NCBI GenBank assembly: GCA_038323025.1
Contig: JBBQGL010000031.1
Coordinates: 1 to 30,334 of the forward strand
DNA length: 30,334 nucleotides
Source: JAFKKF01 sp038323025
GTDB lineage: Bacteria > Pseudomonadota > Alphaproteobacteria > Rhizobiales > Kaistiaceae
Direction of reading: 5' to 3'
This document shows, in pieces, positions 1 through 7,307 of the stretch (position 1 is its first letter; every line of letters begins with the position of its first letter). The notes beneath the pieces were generated by a model. That model made no database searches, was not told where the DNA came from, and worked only from the letters and a program-made list of their open reading frames with translations. The translations under genes and the position numbers were made by a program.

Positions 1-2009
1 ACCCGATGCACGACTTCCGGCGGCAGCGGGTCGAAGGCGATGATGGCGTCGAGGCGGTTCCTGAATTCCGGCGTGAACAGGCGGTTGATCGCCTCCTCGT
101 CGTCGCCCTGGCGGCGCGAATGGCCGAAGCCGATCGCCGCCTTGGCGAGCTCCGAGGCGCCGGCATTAGTGGTCATGATCAGGATGACGTTGCGGAAATC
201 GACCTGCTTGCCGTTGTGATCGGTGAGCTTGCCGTGGTCCATGACCTGCAGAAGGATGTTGAACAGATCGGGATGCGCCTTCTCGATCTCGTCGAGCAGC
301 AGCACACAATGCGGATGCTGGTCGACACCGTCGGTGAGGAGCCCGCCCTGGTCGAACCCGACATACCCGGGAGGCGCGCCGATCAGCCGCGAAACGGTGT
401 GGCGCTCCATGTATTCGGACATGTCGAAGCGGATGAGCTGGACGCCCAGCGCCGAAGCCAGCTGGCGCGCAACTTCGGTCTTGCCGACGCCGGTCGGTCC
501 CGAGAACAGGTAGGAGCCGATCGGCTTCTCCGGTTCGCGCAAGCCGGCGCGGGCGAGCTTGATCGCGGATGAGAGCCGGTCGATCGCCTTGTCCTGCCCG
601 TAGACGACGCGCTTCAGCGACTCGTCGAGATGGCGGAGGACCTCGGCGTCGTCCTTGGACACCGACTTCGGCGGGATGCGCGCCATCGTCGCGATGGTTT
701 CCTCGATCTCCTTGACGCCGATCGTCTTCCGCCGCTTCGACTCGGGCAACAGCATCTGCGAGGCGCCGGTCTCGTCGATCACGTCGATCGCCTTGTCCGG
801 AAGCTTGCGGTCGCTGATGTAGCGCGCCGACAGCTCGACGGCGCTCTTGATCGCATCGTTGGTGTAGCGGATGCGGTGGTATTCCTCGAAATAGGGCTTC
901 AGCCCCTTCAGGATCTCGATCGCATCGGCGACCGTCGGCTCGTTCACGTCGATCTTCTGGAAGCGGCGGACGAGCGCCCGATCCTTCTCGAAGAACTGCC
1001 GGTATTCCTTGTTGGTAGTCGTGCCGTTGCAGCGGTTCGTGCCGGACGCCAGCGCCGGCTTGAGCAGATTCGATGCGTCCATGGCGCCGCCCGAGGTGGC
1101 GCCCGCGCCGATAACCGTGTGGATCTCGTCGATGAACATGATCGCGCCCGGGAAATCCTCGATTTCCTTGATGACCTGCTTCAGGCGCTCCTCGAAATCG
1201 CCGCGATAGCGCGTGCCGGCTAGCAGCGTTCCCATGTCGAGCGAGAAGACCGTCGAGTCCTTGAGGACTTCGGGCACCTGTCCCTCGACGATGCGCTTGG
1301 CGAGGCCCTCGGCGATGGCGGTCTTGCCGACGCCCGGGTCGCCGACCAGCAGCGGATTGTTCTTCTGCCGGCGGCAGAGGATTTGGATGGTGCGGTTGAT
1401 CTCCGCGCCCCGCCCGATCAGCGGGTCGATCTTGCCCTTCCGCGCCTTGTCGTTGAGGTTGACGCAGTAGGCCTCGAGCGCGTCGGCCTTCTTCTTGGAA
1501 TCCTCGCGGCCCTCGGACGGAGCGGCATCGTCGTCGACGCCGCGCACCGGCCGCGACTCCGCCATCCCGGCGCGCTTGGCGATGCCGTGGCTGATGTAGT
1601 TGACCGCGTCGTAGCGGGTCATGTCCTGCTCCTGCAGGAAGAACGCGGCGTGGCTCTCGCGCTCGGCGAAGATGGCGATGAGCACGTTGGCGCCGGTGAC
1701 TTCCTCGCGGCCGGACGACTGGACGTGGATGACGGCGCGCTGGATCACACGCTGGAAGCCGGCGGTCGGCTTGGAATCCTCGTCGGCGCCGGTGGCGAGA
1801 TTGGCGAGCTCGGTATCGATGTAGGCCACCAGGCTGCGGCGAAGCACGTCGAGGTCGACGTTGCAGGCGCGCATGACCGCGGCGGCATCATTGTCATCGA
1901 TCAGGGCGAGGAGCAGGTGCTCGAGGGTGGCGTATTCCTGATGCCGTTCGCTGGCGATGGCCAGCGCCTGGTGGAGCGCCTTTTCGAGACTGCGGGAGAA
2001 TGACGGCAC
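1..2009 (-). CDS. clpA: ClpA, ATP-dependent Clp protease ATP-binding subunit (3' end outside window)
   Basis: AAA+ unfoldase that feeds substrates to the ClpP peptidase and takes N-degron substrates from ClpS. About 669 residues are visible; the C-terminus is cut by the window edge. In order: an N-terminal Clp-N repeat domain (residues 1 to about 145), a linker, AAA+ domain D1 with Walker A GDPGVGKT (Lys229), and AAA+ domain D2 with Walker A GPTGVGKT (Lys510). The start is a GTG at 2009 that gives MPSFSRSLEKALHQAL, the usual ClpA N-terminus; a TGAGG ribosome site overlaps the clpS stop, 8 bases from it, so the two are probably one operon. Oddity: the D1 strand leading to sensor 1 reads GTNRCNGTTTNKEY (residues 323-336), where relatives as I remember them have GT(V/I)RCIGSTTYKEY, that is three Asn in place of hydrophobic or aromatic residues. 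Confidence 0.96.
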   Translation of the reverse strand, partial: MPSFSRSLEKALHQALAIASERHQEYATLEHLLLALIDDNDAAAVMRACNVDLDVLRRSLVAYIDTELANLATGADEDSKPTAGFQRVIQRAVIHVQSSGREEVTGANVLIAIFAERESHAAFFLQEQDMTRYDAVNYISHGIAKRAGMAESRPVRGVDDDAAPSEGREDSKKKADALEAYCVNLNDKARKGKIDPLIGRGAEINRTIQILCRRQKNNPLLVGDPGVGKTAIAEGLAKRIVEGQVPEVLKDSTVFSLDMGTLLAGTRYRGDFEERLKQVIKEIEDFPGAIMFIDEIHTVIGAGATSGGAMDASNLLKPALASGTNRCNGTTTNKEYRQFFEKDRALVRRFQKIDVNEPTVADAIEILKGLKPYFEEYHRIRYTNDAIKSAVELSARYISDRKLPDKAIDVIDETGASQMLLPESKRRKTIGVKEIEETIATMARIPPKSVSKDDAEVLRHLDESLKRVVYGQDKAIDRLSSAIKLARAGLREPEKPIGSYLFSGPTGVGKTEVARQLASALGVQLIRFDMSEYMERHTVSRLIGAPPGYVGFDQGGLLTDGVDQHPHCVLLLDEIEKAHPDLFNILLQVMDHGKLTDHNGKQVDFRNVILIMTTNAGASELAKAAIGFGHSRRQGDDEEAINRLFTPEFRNRLDAIIAFDPLPPEVVHR

Positions 2010-2017
2010 GGAAGACC

Positions 2018-2347
2018 TCATTTCTTTTCCATCACGCATTGTAGCGGGTGCTGGTGCTTGCGTGCGAAATCCATCACCTGCGTCACTTTGGTCTCAGCCA
2101 CCTCGTACGTGTACACCCCGCACTCCCCTACCCCGTTCTGGTGCACGTGCAGCATTATCTGCGTCGCTTCCTCGCGCCCCTTCTGAAAGAAACGTTCGAG
2201 CACATGCACGACGAACTCCATGGGCGTGTAGTCGTCGTTCAGGAGCAACACCCGATAGAGACTCGGCCGTTTGGTCTTCGGCTTGGTCTTGGTGACCACG
2301 CCTGTGCCGGAATCGCCGTCATCTGGGCGCCGAATCGGATTGCTCAT
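2018..2347 (-). CDS. clpS: ClpS, ATP-dependent Clp protease adaptor
   Basis: Adaptor of 109 residues that binds N-degron substrates and the ClpA N-domain. The sequence has the family core: YRVLLLNDDYTPMEFVV, then the HVLERFF helix, the HxxGxGxCGVYTYEVAETKV segment and a C-terminal helix ending HPLQCVMEKK. The ATG at 2347 (MSNPIRRPDDGD) is chosen because ClpS normally has a short disordered head before LYRVLLLNDD; an ATG 126 bases further upstream would add a basic, non-conserved extension lying in a structured leader. It is followed 8 bases after its stop by clpA on the same strand, the normal order in alphaproteobacteria. Confidence 0.96.
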   Translation of the reverse strand: MSNPIRRPDDGDSGTGVVTKTKPKTKRPSLYRVLLLNDDYTPMEFVVHVLERFFQKGREEATQIMLHVHQNGVGECGVYTYEVAETKVTQVMDFARKHQHPLQCVMEKK

Positions 2348-2358
2348 TACAGATAGCT

Positions 2359-2420
2359 CGATAACAACGTTCGCGAATCCTGCCGGGATTTTCGGGGACG
2401 TGCAATCCCGGTCGTTATCG
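2359..2420 (-). promoter_or_regulatory. nested inverted repeats in the clpS leader
   Basis: Read on the minus strand, the leader holds an 8-bp perfect inverted repeat, CCGGGATT (2411-2404) and AATCCCGG (2390-2383), with a 13-base loop. It is enclosed by a second 7-bp repeat, GTTATCG against CGATAAC (2420-2414 and 2365-2359). The outer repeat ends 11 bases before the clpS ATG, next to the weak ribosome site. The structure is seen; a regulatory role is inference. Confidence 0.4.
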
Positions 2421-2475
2421 CGACGCCGGAACCGCAAGGAGCGCCGGTCCGCAGCAGTGAACGGCGGTGGCAAAG

Positions 2476-2505
2476 CTTATCTAGGAACGCGCCGGGGTCC
2501 TGCAA
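2476..2505 (-). promoter_or_regulatory. possible sigma-70-like promoter of clpS-clpA
   Basis: Minus-strand TTGCAG (2505-2500), an 18-base spacer and GATAAG (2481-2476), about 130 bases upstream of the clpS ATG and just downstream of the phasin terminator. The match to consensus is only moderate. Confidence 0.3.
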
Positions 2506-2515
2506 AGACCGTGGC

Positions 2516-2547
2516 AAAAAAGAAAGGGCCCGGCGATCGCCGAGCCC
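2516..2547 (-). terminator. intrinsic terminator of the phasin gene
   Basis: On the minus strand GGGCTCGGC, loop GATC, GCCGGGCCC: a 9-bp stem with one G-T wobble. It is followed by TTTCTTTTTT. It lies 40 bases after the phasin stop codon. Confidence 0.88.
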
Positions 2548-2587
2548 CTTACTCCGCGATCGCGCGGAGGACCCTGGAAGACGGGTC

Positions 2588-2920
2588 TTACTTGCCGTAG
2601 CGGGCAAACACGCCCTCGTAAGGCTTGTAGGCCTCGGCCGCCATCTCGGTGACGATGCTGCCGAACTTGTTGACCTGCTCGACGTAGCTCTCGTAGGCGG
2701 AGCGGACGAAGGCCGACTGGACTTCGACTGCCTTGTCGAGGCTGGACACCCCGAGCAGCTTCTCCATCGCGGCGCTGCCTGCGTCCATCGACTTCCGCGA
2801 ATAGTCGGCTGTCTCCGACGCAAGCGCCTGGAGGCCCTTGGTCACGGCGCCCGCGCTCTTCATGGCGATCTCGGCATTATCGCGGCCGAGCTTCTGGAGA
2901 TCCTCGAATCCGTTCATCAT
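2588..2920 (-). CDS. phaP: phasin family protein
   Basis: Small all-helical protein of 110 residues of the alphaproteobacterial phasin type (Phasin_2-like). Such proteins coat polyhydroxyalkanoate granules; some relatives act as small stress-related proteins. Visible features are an amphipathic heptad-like pattern throughout (GFEDLQKLGRDNAEIAMKS, ALASETADYSRKSMD) and the late segment AYESYVEQVNKFGSIVTEMA typical of the family. The ATG at 2920 is preceded by GAGG at 8 bases; a second ATG follows immediately at 2917. The gene stands alone, with its own promoter, two TGC-rich operator-like repeats and a strong terminator, which fits tight transcriptional control by a PHA-responsive repressor (inference). 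Confidence 0.9.
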   Translation of the reverse strand: MMNGFEDLQKLGRDNAEIAMKSAGAVTKGLQALASETADYSRKSMDAGSAAMEKLLGVSSLDKAVEVQSAFVRSAYESYVEQVNKFGSIVTEMAAEAYKPYEGVFARYGK

Positions 2921-2970
2921 GGCTGCATCCTCAGGGTGTGCCAGGATGTCCTGGCGGTGTTTCGGTACAC

Positions 2971-3000
2971 CAGATATGTGCAGTGCAATAATTCTGTCAA
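2971..3000 (-). promoter_or_regulatory. phaP: phasin promoter
   Basis: On the minus strand a perfect -35 TTGACA (3000-2995), an 18-base spacer, and a weak -10 TATCTG (2976-2971; ATATCT at 17 bases is an alternative). It lies about 50 bases upstream of the phasin start. Confidence 0.6.
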
Positions 3001-3022
3001 GACAAAATTGTGCAGTGCACCA
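2977..3022 (-). promoter_or_regulatory. paired TGC-rich operator repeats, probable PhaR sites
   Basis: TGTGCAGTGCA occurs twice as a direct repeat (2977-2987 and 3009-3019), exactly 32 bases apart, about three helical turns. One copy lies in the spacer of the phasin promoter and the other just upstream of its -35. The copy at 3011-3022 (TGCAGTGCACCA) fits, from memory, the TGCRNYGCASMA motif reported for Bradyrhizobium PhaR. The PhaR assignment is inference. Confidence 0.6.
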
Positions 3023-3310
3023 TTCCCACTGCCGTCGAATTTGGACGGCGTCGGAAAGAATCGCTTTACCGATTTGTAACTTCGCTTTCATACTGTCCTC
3101 TCGAGACCGGCGAGCGGCGCTTTTTGGGGATTTGCGTCGCCAGAGTATGACCGGCGTTCAAGGTCCAGGGACTCGAAAGGGCCCGCCACGGCACAGGTAT
3201 GTGTGCTGCGGCGTCGAGTTTTCTGTGACGTTCGAGCGGCCGCCCCAGGCCGATCGATGTGTGGTGGACCGGCGTTTGCAGAGGCCGGCTGGGTGCGGAG
3301 TAGCCTTGTG

Positions 3311-4639
3311 ATGGTGAAGCGAGCAATTTCGCTCCGGATGCGCGGCATGTCGCGGCTGCGTTCGATTTGCTTTGTCGGCTCCATGGCACTCGCCATGGCC
3401 GTCGGCGCGACGGCAGAGGCGGCCACCGATGGCGCGTCTATCGTCGTCGACGCGAAAACCGGCAAGGTGCTCTATTCGCACAACCCCGACGCGCGCCGCT
3501 ATCCCGCTTCGCTCACCAAGATGATGACCCTCTATCTCCTGTTCGAGGCGATGGAGAACGGCAAGGTCAGAACCAATTCCCGCATCACCGTTTCCGCCTA
3601 CGCGTCGGCACAGGCGCCTTCGAAACTGGGCCTGCGCCCCGGCGAGACCATCTCCGTGCAGGACGCCATCTTCTCCCTGGTGACCAAGTCGGCAAACGAT
3701 TCTGCTGTGGCCATCGGTGAATTTCTTGCCGGATCCGAGAAAGCCTTTGCCGCTCGCATGACCGCCAAGGCCCGGGCGCTGGGCATGACCGGCACCGTAT
3801 TCCGTAACGCCTCCGGCCTTCCCGATCCCGGGCAATACACGACCGCGCGCGACATGGCGAGGCTCGGCCGTGCGCTCCAGGACGATTTCCCGCAGGAGTT
3901 CAAGTACTTCTCGACGGCGAGCTTCGTCTTCAACGGACGCCGCATCGGCAATCACAATCGCCTTCTCGGCCGTATCGCCGGCGTCAACGGCATCAAGACC
4001 GGCTACACCCGCGCCGCCGGCTACAACCTGGTCACTTCGGTCAACAGCAAGGGCCGGCTCGTGGTTGCCGTCGTCCTCGGCGGAGCTACCGGCCGGGCTC
4101 GCGACCAGCGCATGGCCTCACTCATCAACGATTATCTTCCGCGCGCCTCCACCGGGCCGCAGAAGTCGATGGTCGTCGCCTCGGCCACTCCTGCCGCCGC
4201 GGCGCCTGCTCCGGTCGAAATGGTCGCCAGCGCCGGTGCCCCCGTCCCGCGCGCACGCCCCGGCGCCGATCCGGGCGACACCGGCTCGGTCGCAGTCGCC
4301 GAAGCCACTCCGATTGCGGAGCTCAATTCGGAAGAAGGCGACGGCGGCGATGACGCCGTCGGCACTGATCAGCCCGCCAGCTCGGCGATGGTTCCGGCCG
4401 GCTGGAAGATCCAGATCGCCGCCGCGCCGACCCAGGCTGGCGCCACCGCCATTCTCAGCAACGCCGTCGCCCAGGCTCCGAAGCTCCTGGCCAAGGCCTC
4501 GGGCTACACCGAGCCGGTTTCGAAGGGCTCAATCACCCTCTATCGCGCGCGCTTCGGCGGGTTCGCCAGCAAGGACGCCGCGCGCAACGCCTGCGCCGCT
4601 CTCGCCAAACAGAAGTTCTCCTGCCTCGCACTGCAATAG
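3311..4639 (+). CDS. serine-type D-Ala-D-Ala carboxypeptidase with C-terminal SPOR domain
   Basis: Periplasmic peptidoglycan enzyme of the peptidase S11 (PBP5-like) family; it trims the terminal D-Ala from stem peptides. There are 442 residues. An N-terminal signal peptide is rich in Ala, ending near GATAEAA (about residue 38). The three catalytic motifs are present: S67-L-T-K70, S127-A-N129 and K229-T-G231. A low-complexity Ala/Pro linker spans roughly residues 280-360. A SPOR domain follows from about 365 to the end (GWKIQIAAAPTQAGA to KQKFSCLALQ); SPOR domains bind denuded glycan at the division septum. The start at 3311 (MVKRAISLRM) has GGAG 10 bases upstream; ATGs at 3338 and 3347 are also possible. 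It is convergent with the J-domain gene. Confidence 0.93.
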   Translation: MVKRAISLRMRGMSRLRSICFVGSMALAMAVGATAEAATDGASIVVDAKTGKVLYSHNPDARRYPASLTKMMTLYLLFEAMENGKVRTNSRITVSAYASAQAPSKLGLRPGETISVQDAIFSLVTKSANDSAVAIGEFLAGSEKAFAARMTAKARALGMTGTVFRNASGLPDPGQYTTARDMARLGRALQDDFPQEFKYFSTASFVFNGRRIGNHNRLLGRIAGVNGIKTGYTRAAGYNLVTSVNSKGRLVVAVVLGGATGRARDQRMASLINDYLPRASTGPQKSMVVASATPAAAAPAPVEMVASAGAPVPRARPGADPGDTGSVAVAEATPIAELNSEEGDGGDDAVGTDQPASSAMVPAGWKIQIAAAPTQAGATAILSNAVAQAPKLLAKASGYTEPVSKGSITLYRARFGGFASKDAARNACAALAKQKFSCLALQ

Positions 4640-4711
4640 GCTCCGTCCGCCGGAGTCGCCTTGGAATACCAGTAGCTTTCGCCTTGGTCCGTGTTTGTAA
4701 CGCGTCAGGAC

Positions 4712-5422
4712 TTAGCGATGTCGTTCTCCGAGCAGCCTGTCCTTCGCTTCGTTGATTTTCGCCGCGAGGAACGTGGAGCCCCCTTTGTCGGGGTGCATCC
4801 GCAGCATGAGCCGGCGGTGGGCCGCCCGGATTTCCGCCTCGCTGGCGCCGGGAGAAAGGCCAAGGACCTCATAGGCCTCCTCGTCAGCCATGGGGCCCGA
4901 ATCCGGCGCGCGGCGCGTCCCCGCGTCTTCATCACCCTCGATGTCGTCACGCCAGCCGGGGATCCGGCGGTCGAGATAAGCTTCGAGTAGCGCCCGGCTT
5001 TCCTCGTCATCGCGCACTTCGGCGTGGAGCCGGATTAGCGCCGGCACGTCCAGGTCGGCGAGCGAACGGCCGGTCTGCGATCCGGCCATCACGGTGCCCT
5101 GCATCGCCCCGGTGTCATGGTCGAGCTTCATCTCGAAGAATGCCGATCTGACCGTCGAGGCAGAACCAGGCGAGCGCCGATTGCCGCCAAGGTCGAGGGG
5201 GCCGATCCGCCCGATGGAAATGGCGGATATGCCGGCAGCGATAAACGGCAACGCCAGTCCCCAGCGCTCCGCGAGGAGCAGAACCGCCCCGACGCCGACG
5301 AGGATAATGCCGATGGCGTACCGGACCGTGCGCACAAGCGCGCGCGGATCGGCGGCAACGAAAGCGCGGCCGAGGATGATCAGGATCATCAGCGCACCGA
5401 TACCGGCGACGAGGTAGACCAT
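4712..5422 (-). CDS. membrane-anchored J-domain (DnaJ-like) protein
   Basis: Co-chaperone-like protein of 236 residues. Two hydrophobic segments near the N-terminus (about residues 3-24 and 35-70) anchor it in the membrane. A central region with acidic stretches follows. A J domain occupies about 178-236: YEVLGLSPGASEAEIRAAHR, the HPD motif at 210-212, and KINEAKDRLLG. The HPD loop is what stimulates Hsp70 ATPase in this family, so partnership with DnaK is expected. The layout, N-terminal membrane span and C-terminal J domain, resembles the TIM14/PAM18 type. It starts 4 bases after the stop of the VWA-like gene on the same strand, so the two are likely co-translated. Confidence 0.88.
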   Translation of the reverse strand: MVYLVAGIGALMILIILGRAFVAADPRALVRTVRYAIGIILVGVGAVLLLAERWGLALPFIAAGISAISIGRIGPLDLGGNRRSPGSASTVRSAFFEMKLDHDTGAMQGTVMAGSQTGRSLADLDVPALIRLHAEVRDDEESRALLEAYLDRRIPGWRDDIEGDEDAGTRRAPDSGPMADEEAYEVLGLSPGASEAEIRAAHRRLMLRMHPDKGGSTFLAAKINEAKDRLLGERHR

Positions 5423-5426
5423 GGGT

Positions 5427-6140
5427 TCAGCGTAACTGCGTAAGCAGGAGTCGTCCTCCCGCGCCTTCGGCCTTTGCCAGGGCCTTCAATCCGCCTGCGG
5501 CATAGGCTGCGGCGGCTCTGAGCAGCGCCGACAGCTGGCCCGCCGAGTTCACGTCGAAGTGCGCATAGGCGCCACCCGACAGGCGCGCGATCTCCCGGAA
5601 GCCGCTCTCGACGGCGGGGTCCCTGCCCTCCTGGAAGATGAATACCTTCACGCCGAGGAGCCCGAGTTCACCGGCGATTGCCGCCAGCCGGTCGATCGGC
5701 TCTTCCAGGGCGTCGCCGACGAAGACCAGCACGCCGACCTTCCGTTTTGCGGTTTCCTTGCGGGCATGAGACAGGACCTTGCCGATCTGGGTGTGCCCAC
5801 CGCGGACCTCAATGCCTGTCATCAGTTCGCCGAGCGCTCGCCCGTCCGCGACCCAGCGGCTGGCGCGGCATTCGTTGAACCCGCGATAATAGACGAGCTG
5901 GATTTCGAGGCTCCCGACGCGTGCAGCCTCGGCGAACATTTCTGCCTGGAGCTTGCAGGCTTTGTCCCAGGTCGGCTGGCGGCTCATGGTCGCGTCGAGC
6001 GCGAAGATGAGGCGGCCACGCCCGTCGCCTGCCGGCGCCAGCGTCCGCGCCTGCTCCAGAAATGCGTTGATATCGCTTTTCGGCGATTTCGCGGACGGCT
6101 GCTCGCCGCGCTTTGCGGGTGTCTTCTTGTCTTCGGCCAT
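5427..6140 (-). CDS. VWA-like domain protein, function unknown
   Basis: Protein of 237 residues with a von Willebrand A-like fold. After a basic, Lys-rich head (MAEDKKTPAKRGEQ), the core begins RLIFALDATMSRQPTWDKA; the metal-site motif is DxTxS instead of the classic DxSxS. Later parts fit the same fold: EIQLVYYRGFNECRASRW, a GGHTQIGKVLSHA helix, VGVLVFVGDALEE and GVKVFIFQEG. No signal peptide is seen, so it is probably cytoplasmic. The ATG at 6140 is preceded by GAGG at 6 bases, better than the upstream ATG at 6167. It is the third gene of a minus-strand run mipZ-mipZ-VWA-dnaJ-like. Its biochemical role is not known to me. Confidence 0.8.
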   Translation of the reverse strand: MAEDKKTPAKRGEQPSAKSPKSDINAFLEQARTLAPAGDGRGRLIFALDATMSRQPTWDKACKLQAEMFAEAARVGSLEIQLVYYRGFNECRASRWVADGRALGELMTGIEVRGGHTQIGKVLSHARKETAKRKVGVLVFVGDALEEPIDRLAAIAGELGLLGVKVFIFQEGRDPAVESGFREIARLSGGAYAHFDVNSAGQLSALLRAAAAYAAGGLKALAKAEGAGGRLLLTQLR

Positions 6141-6221
6141 CGGATGCCTCGAGCTCCCGGTCGGCATTGCCGATCCTAGCCCAAATGTGGCACCCGCCAG
6201 TGCGGAAACAACGGCTGATCG

Positions 6222-7148
6222 TCAGGAAGGCGTCGAAGCCCGTTCCTGGTTCGATGCTGCCAGCGCCGTCCAGACCGGCTGCGGTTGAACCGGCGGACGG
6301 GTCGCGGCCTGCCTTGGCGTCGGTTGCGGCAGCCGAAGATACTCGATCAGTTCGCGGATTTCGCGCCGGCCGGCGACATGCGACATCGTCGGCTCGCTGC
6401 CGAGCGTACGCCGGTCGAAGGTGTCGAAGGCCGTCAGCCCGAAGGGAAAGAACTCGCGAAAGACGACCCGCTCGGAGATCCCGTCGGCGATCCGGAAGCC
6501 GAGCGGCCCGGAGAACGCGGCAAGGCCCGCAATGACATTCAACTGATTGCGGCTGGAAAGCGTCGAGATGCGATTGCGCACGACCACCCAATCGGTCCTG
6601 GTGCCATCGATCATGCGCCGCTGCTCGATCGCCTCGGCCACCAGTGCGGCATAGTGACTCTTGTCGAGGACGGTGAGCGATTCCGGGTCCAGCCGCCCAA
6701 GCACGTCGAGATCGACGAAACTGTCATTCACCGGCGTGACCAGGGTGTCGGCCATGGCATGGCTGACGCGCATCAGGTGCGAGTTGCTCCCGGGCGTGTC
6801 GACGACAACGTAGTCGTACTGGTGCTCGATGCGATCGATGATGTCGACATACCCGGCGAACTGCTGGGCCTCGATCTCGCCCACGGTCGCGCCGTCGCCG
6901 AGGCCGACGACGAAATGCCCGGGAATCTCGAGGGCCAGCCCGGTGTGCCGCGCCCAATCGATGCGGTTCTCGATGTAGCGGCTGAGCGAACGCTGGCGGC
7001 TGTCGGTGTCGATCGCAGCGACGCGAAAGCCAGCCTTCAGCAGCGCCACGACGATGTGCATCGCGGTGGTCGACTTGCCGGAACCGCCCTTCTCGTTCCC
7101 CAGAACGATGACATGGGCCGACCCGGCGCGAGGCTGCACTTCGTCCAT
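6222..7148 (-). CDS. mipZ: MipZ-like ParA-family division-site ATPase, copy B
   Basis: ATPase of 308 residues in the MipZ branch of the ParA/MinD family. MipZ forms a gradient from the chromosome origin/ParB and inhibits FtsZ, placing the ring at midcell. Deviant Walker A: NEKGGSGKSTT (18-28) with signature Lys20 and P-loop Lys25. Family blocks follow: DTDSRQRSLSRYIENR, DTPGSNSHLMRVSHAMADTLVTP, NDSFVDLDVLG, TDWVVVRNR and ERVVFREFFPFGLTAFD. The C-terminus carries a Pro/Gln-rich tail of about 35 residues that copy A lacks. It follows copy A by 159 bases on the same strand, with hairpins in the gap. A tandem paralogue pair is unusual, since most alphaproteobacteria carry one mipZ. Confidence 0.9.
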   Translation of the reverse strand: MDEVQPRAGSAHVIVLGNEKGGSGKSTTAMHIVVALLKAGFRVAAIDTDSRQRSLSRYIENRIDWARHTGLALEIPGHFVVGLGDGATVGEIEAQQFAGYVDIIDRIEHQYDYVVVDTPGSNSHLMRVSHAMADTLVTPVNDSFVDLDVLGRLDPESLTVLDKSHYAALVAEAIEQRRMIDGTRTDWVVVRNRISTLSSRNQLNVIAGLAAFSGPLGFRIADGISERVVFREFFPFGLTAFDTFDRRTLGSEPTMSHVAGRREIRELIEYLRLPQPTPRQAATRPPVQPQPVWTALAASNQERASTPS

Positions 7149-7216
7149 CGGAAACTCGAACGCCGCCCAACAGCGAGACGGGCAGTTTCGGCCGAAAAGG
7201 CGAAGAATCCGTCAAT

Positions 7217-7274
7217 GCCTCCGGTTGAGGCGATACGGAAGGTGGGGGTCAGCTTCGATTGAGGAGCGCCTCAA
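7217..7274 (-). repeat. two hairpins with mutually exclusive pairing between the mipZ copies
   Basis: Minus-strand RNA can form TTGAGG-CGCT-CCTCAA (7274-7259) and GCCTC-AACCG-GAGGC (7231-7217). An alternative pairing of 8 bp, TTGAGGCG (7274-7267) with CGCCTCAA (7232-7225), excludes both. There is no T-run, so it is not a standard terminator. Confidence 0.45.
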
Positions 7275-7307
7275 GCAGCGGCGAGAACCGGATGCGGACC
7301 TCTCGCG

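Larger units (their letters stand above)
2921..3310. other. intergenic region between the phasin and carboxypeptidase genes
   Basis: 390 bases with no convincing gene. The first 100 hold the phasin promoter and operators. The rest should carry the carboxypeptidase promoter, but I see no clear -35/-10 pair there. Short open frames on both strands have no family likeness. Confidence 0.6.
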
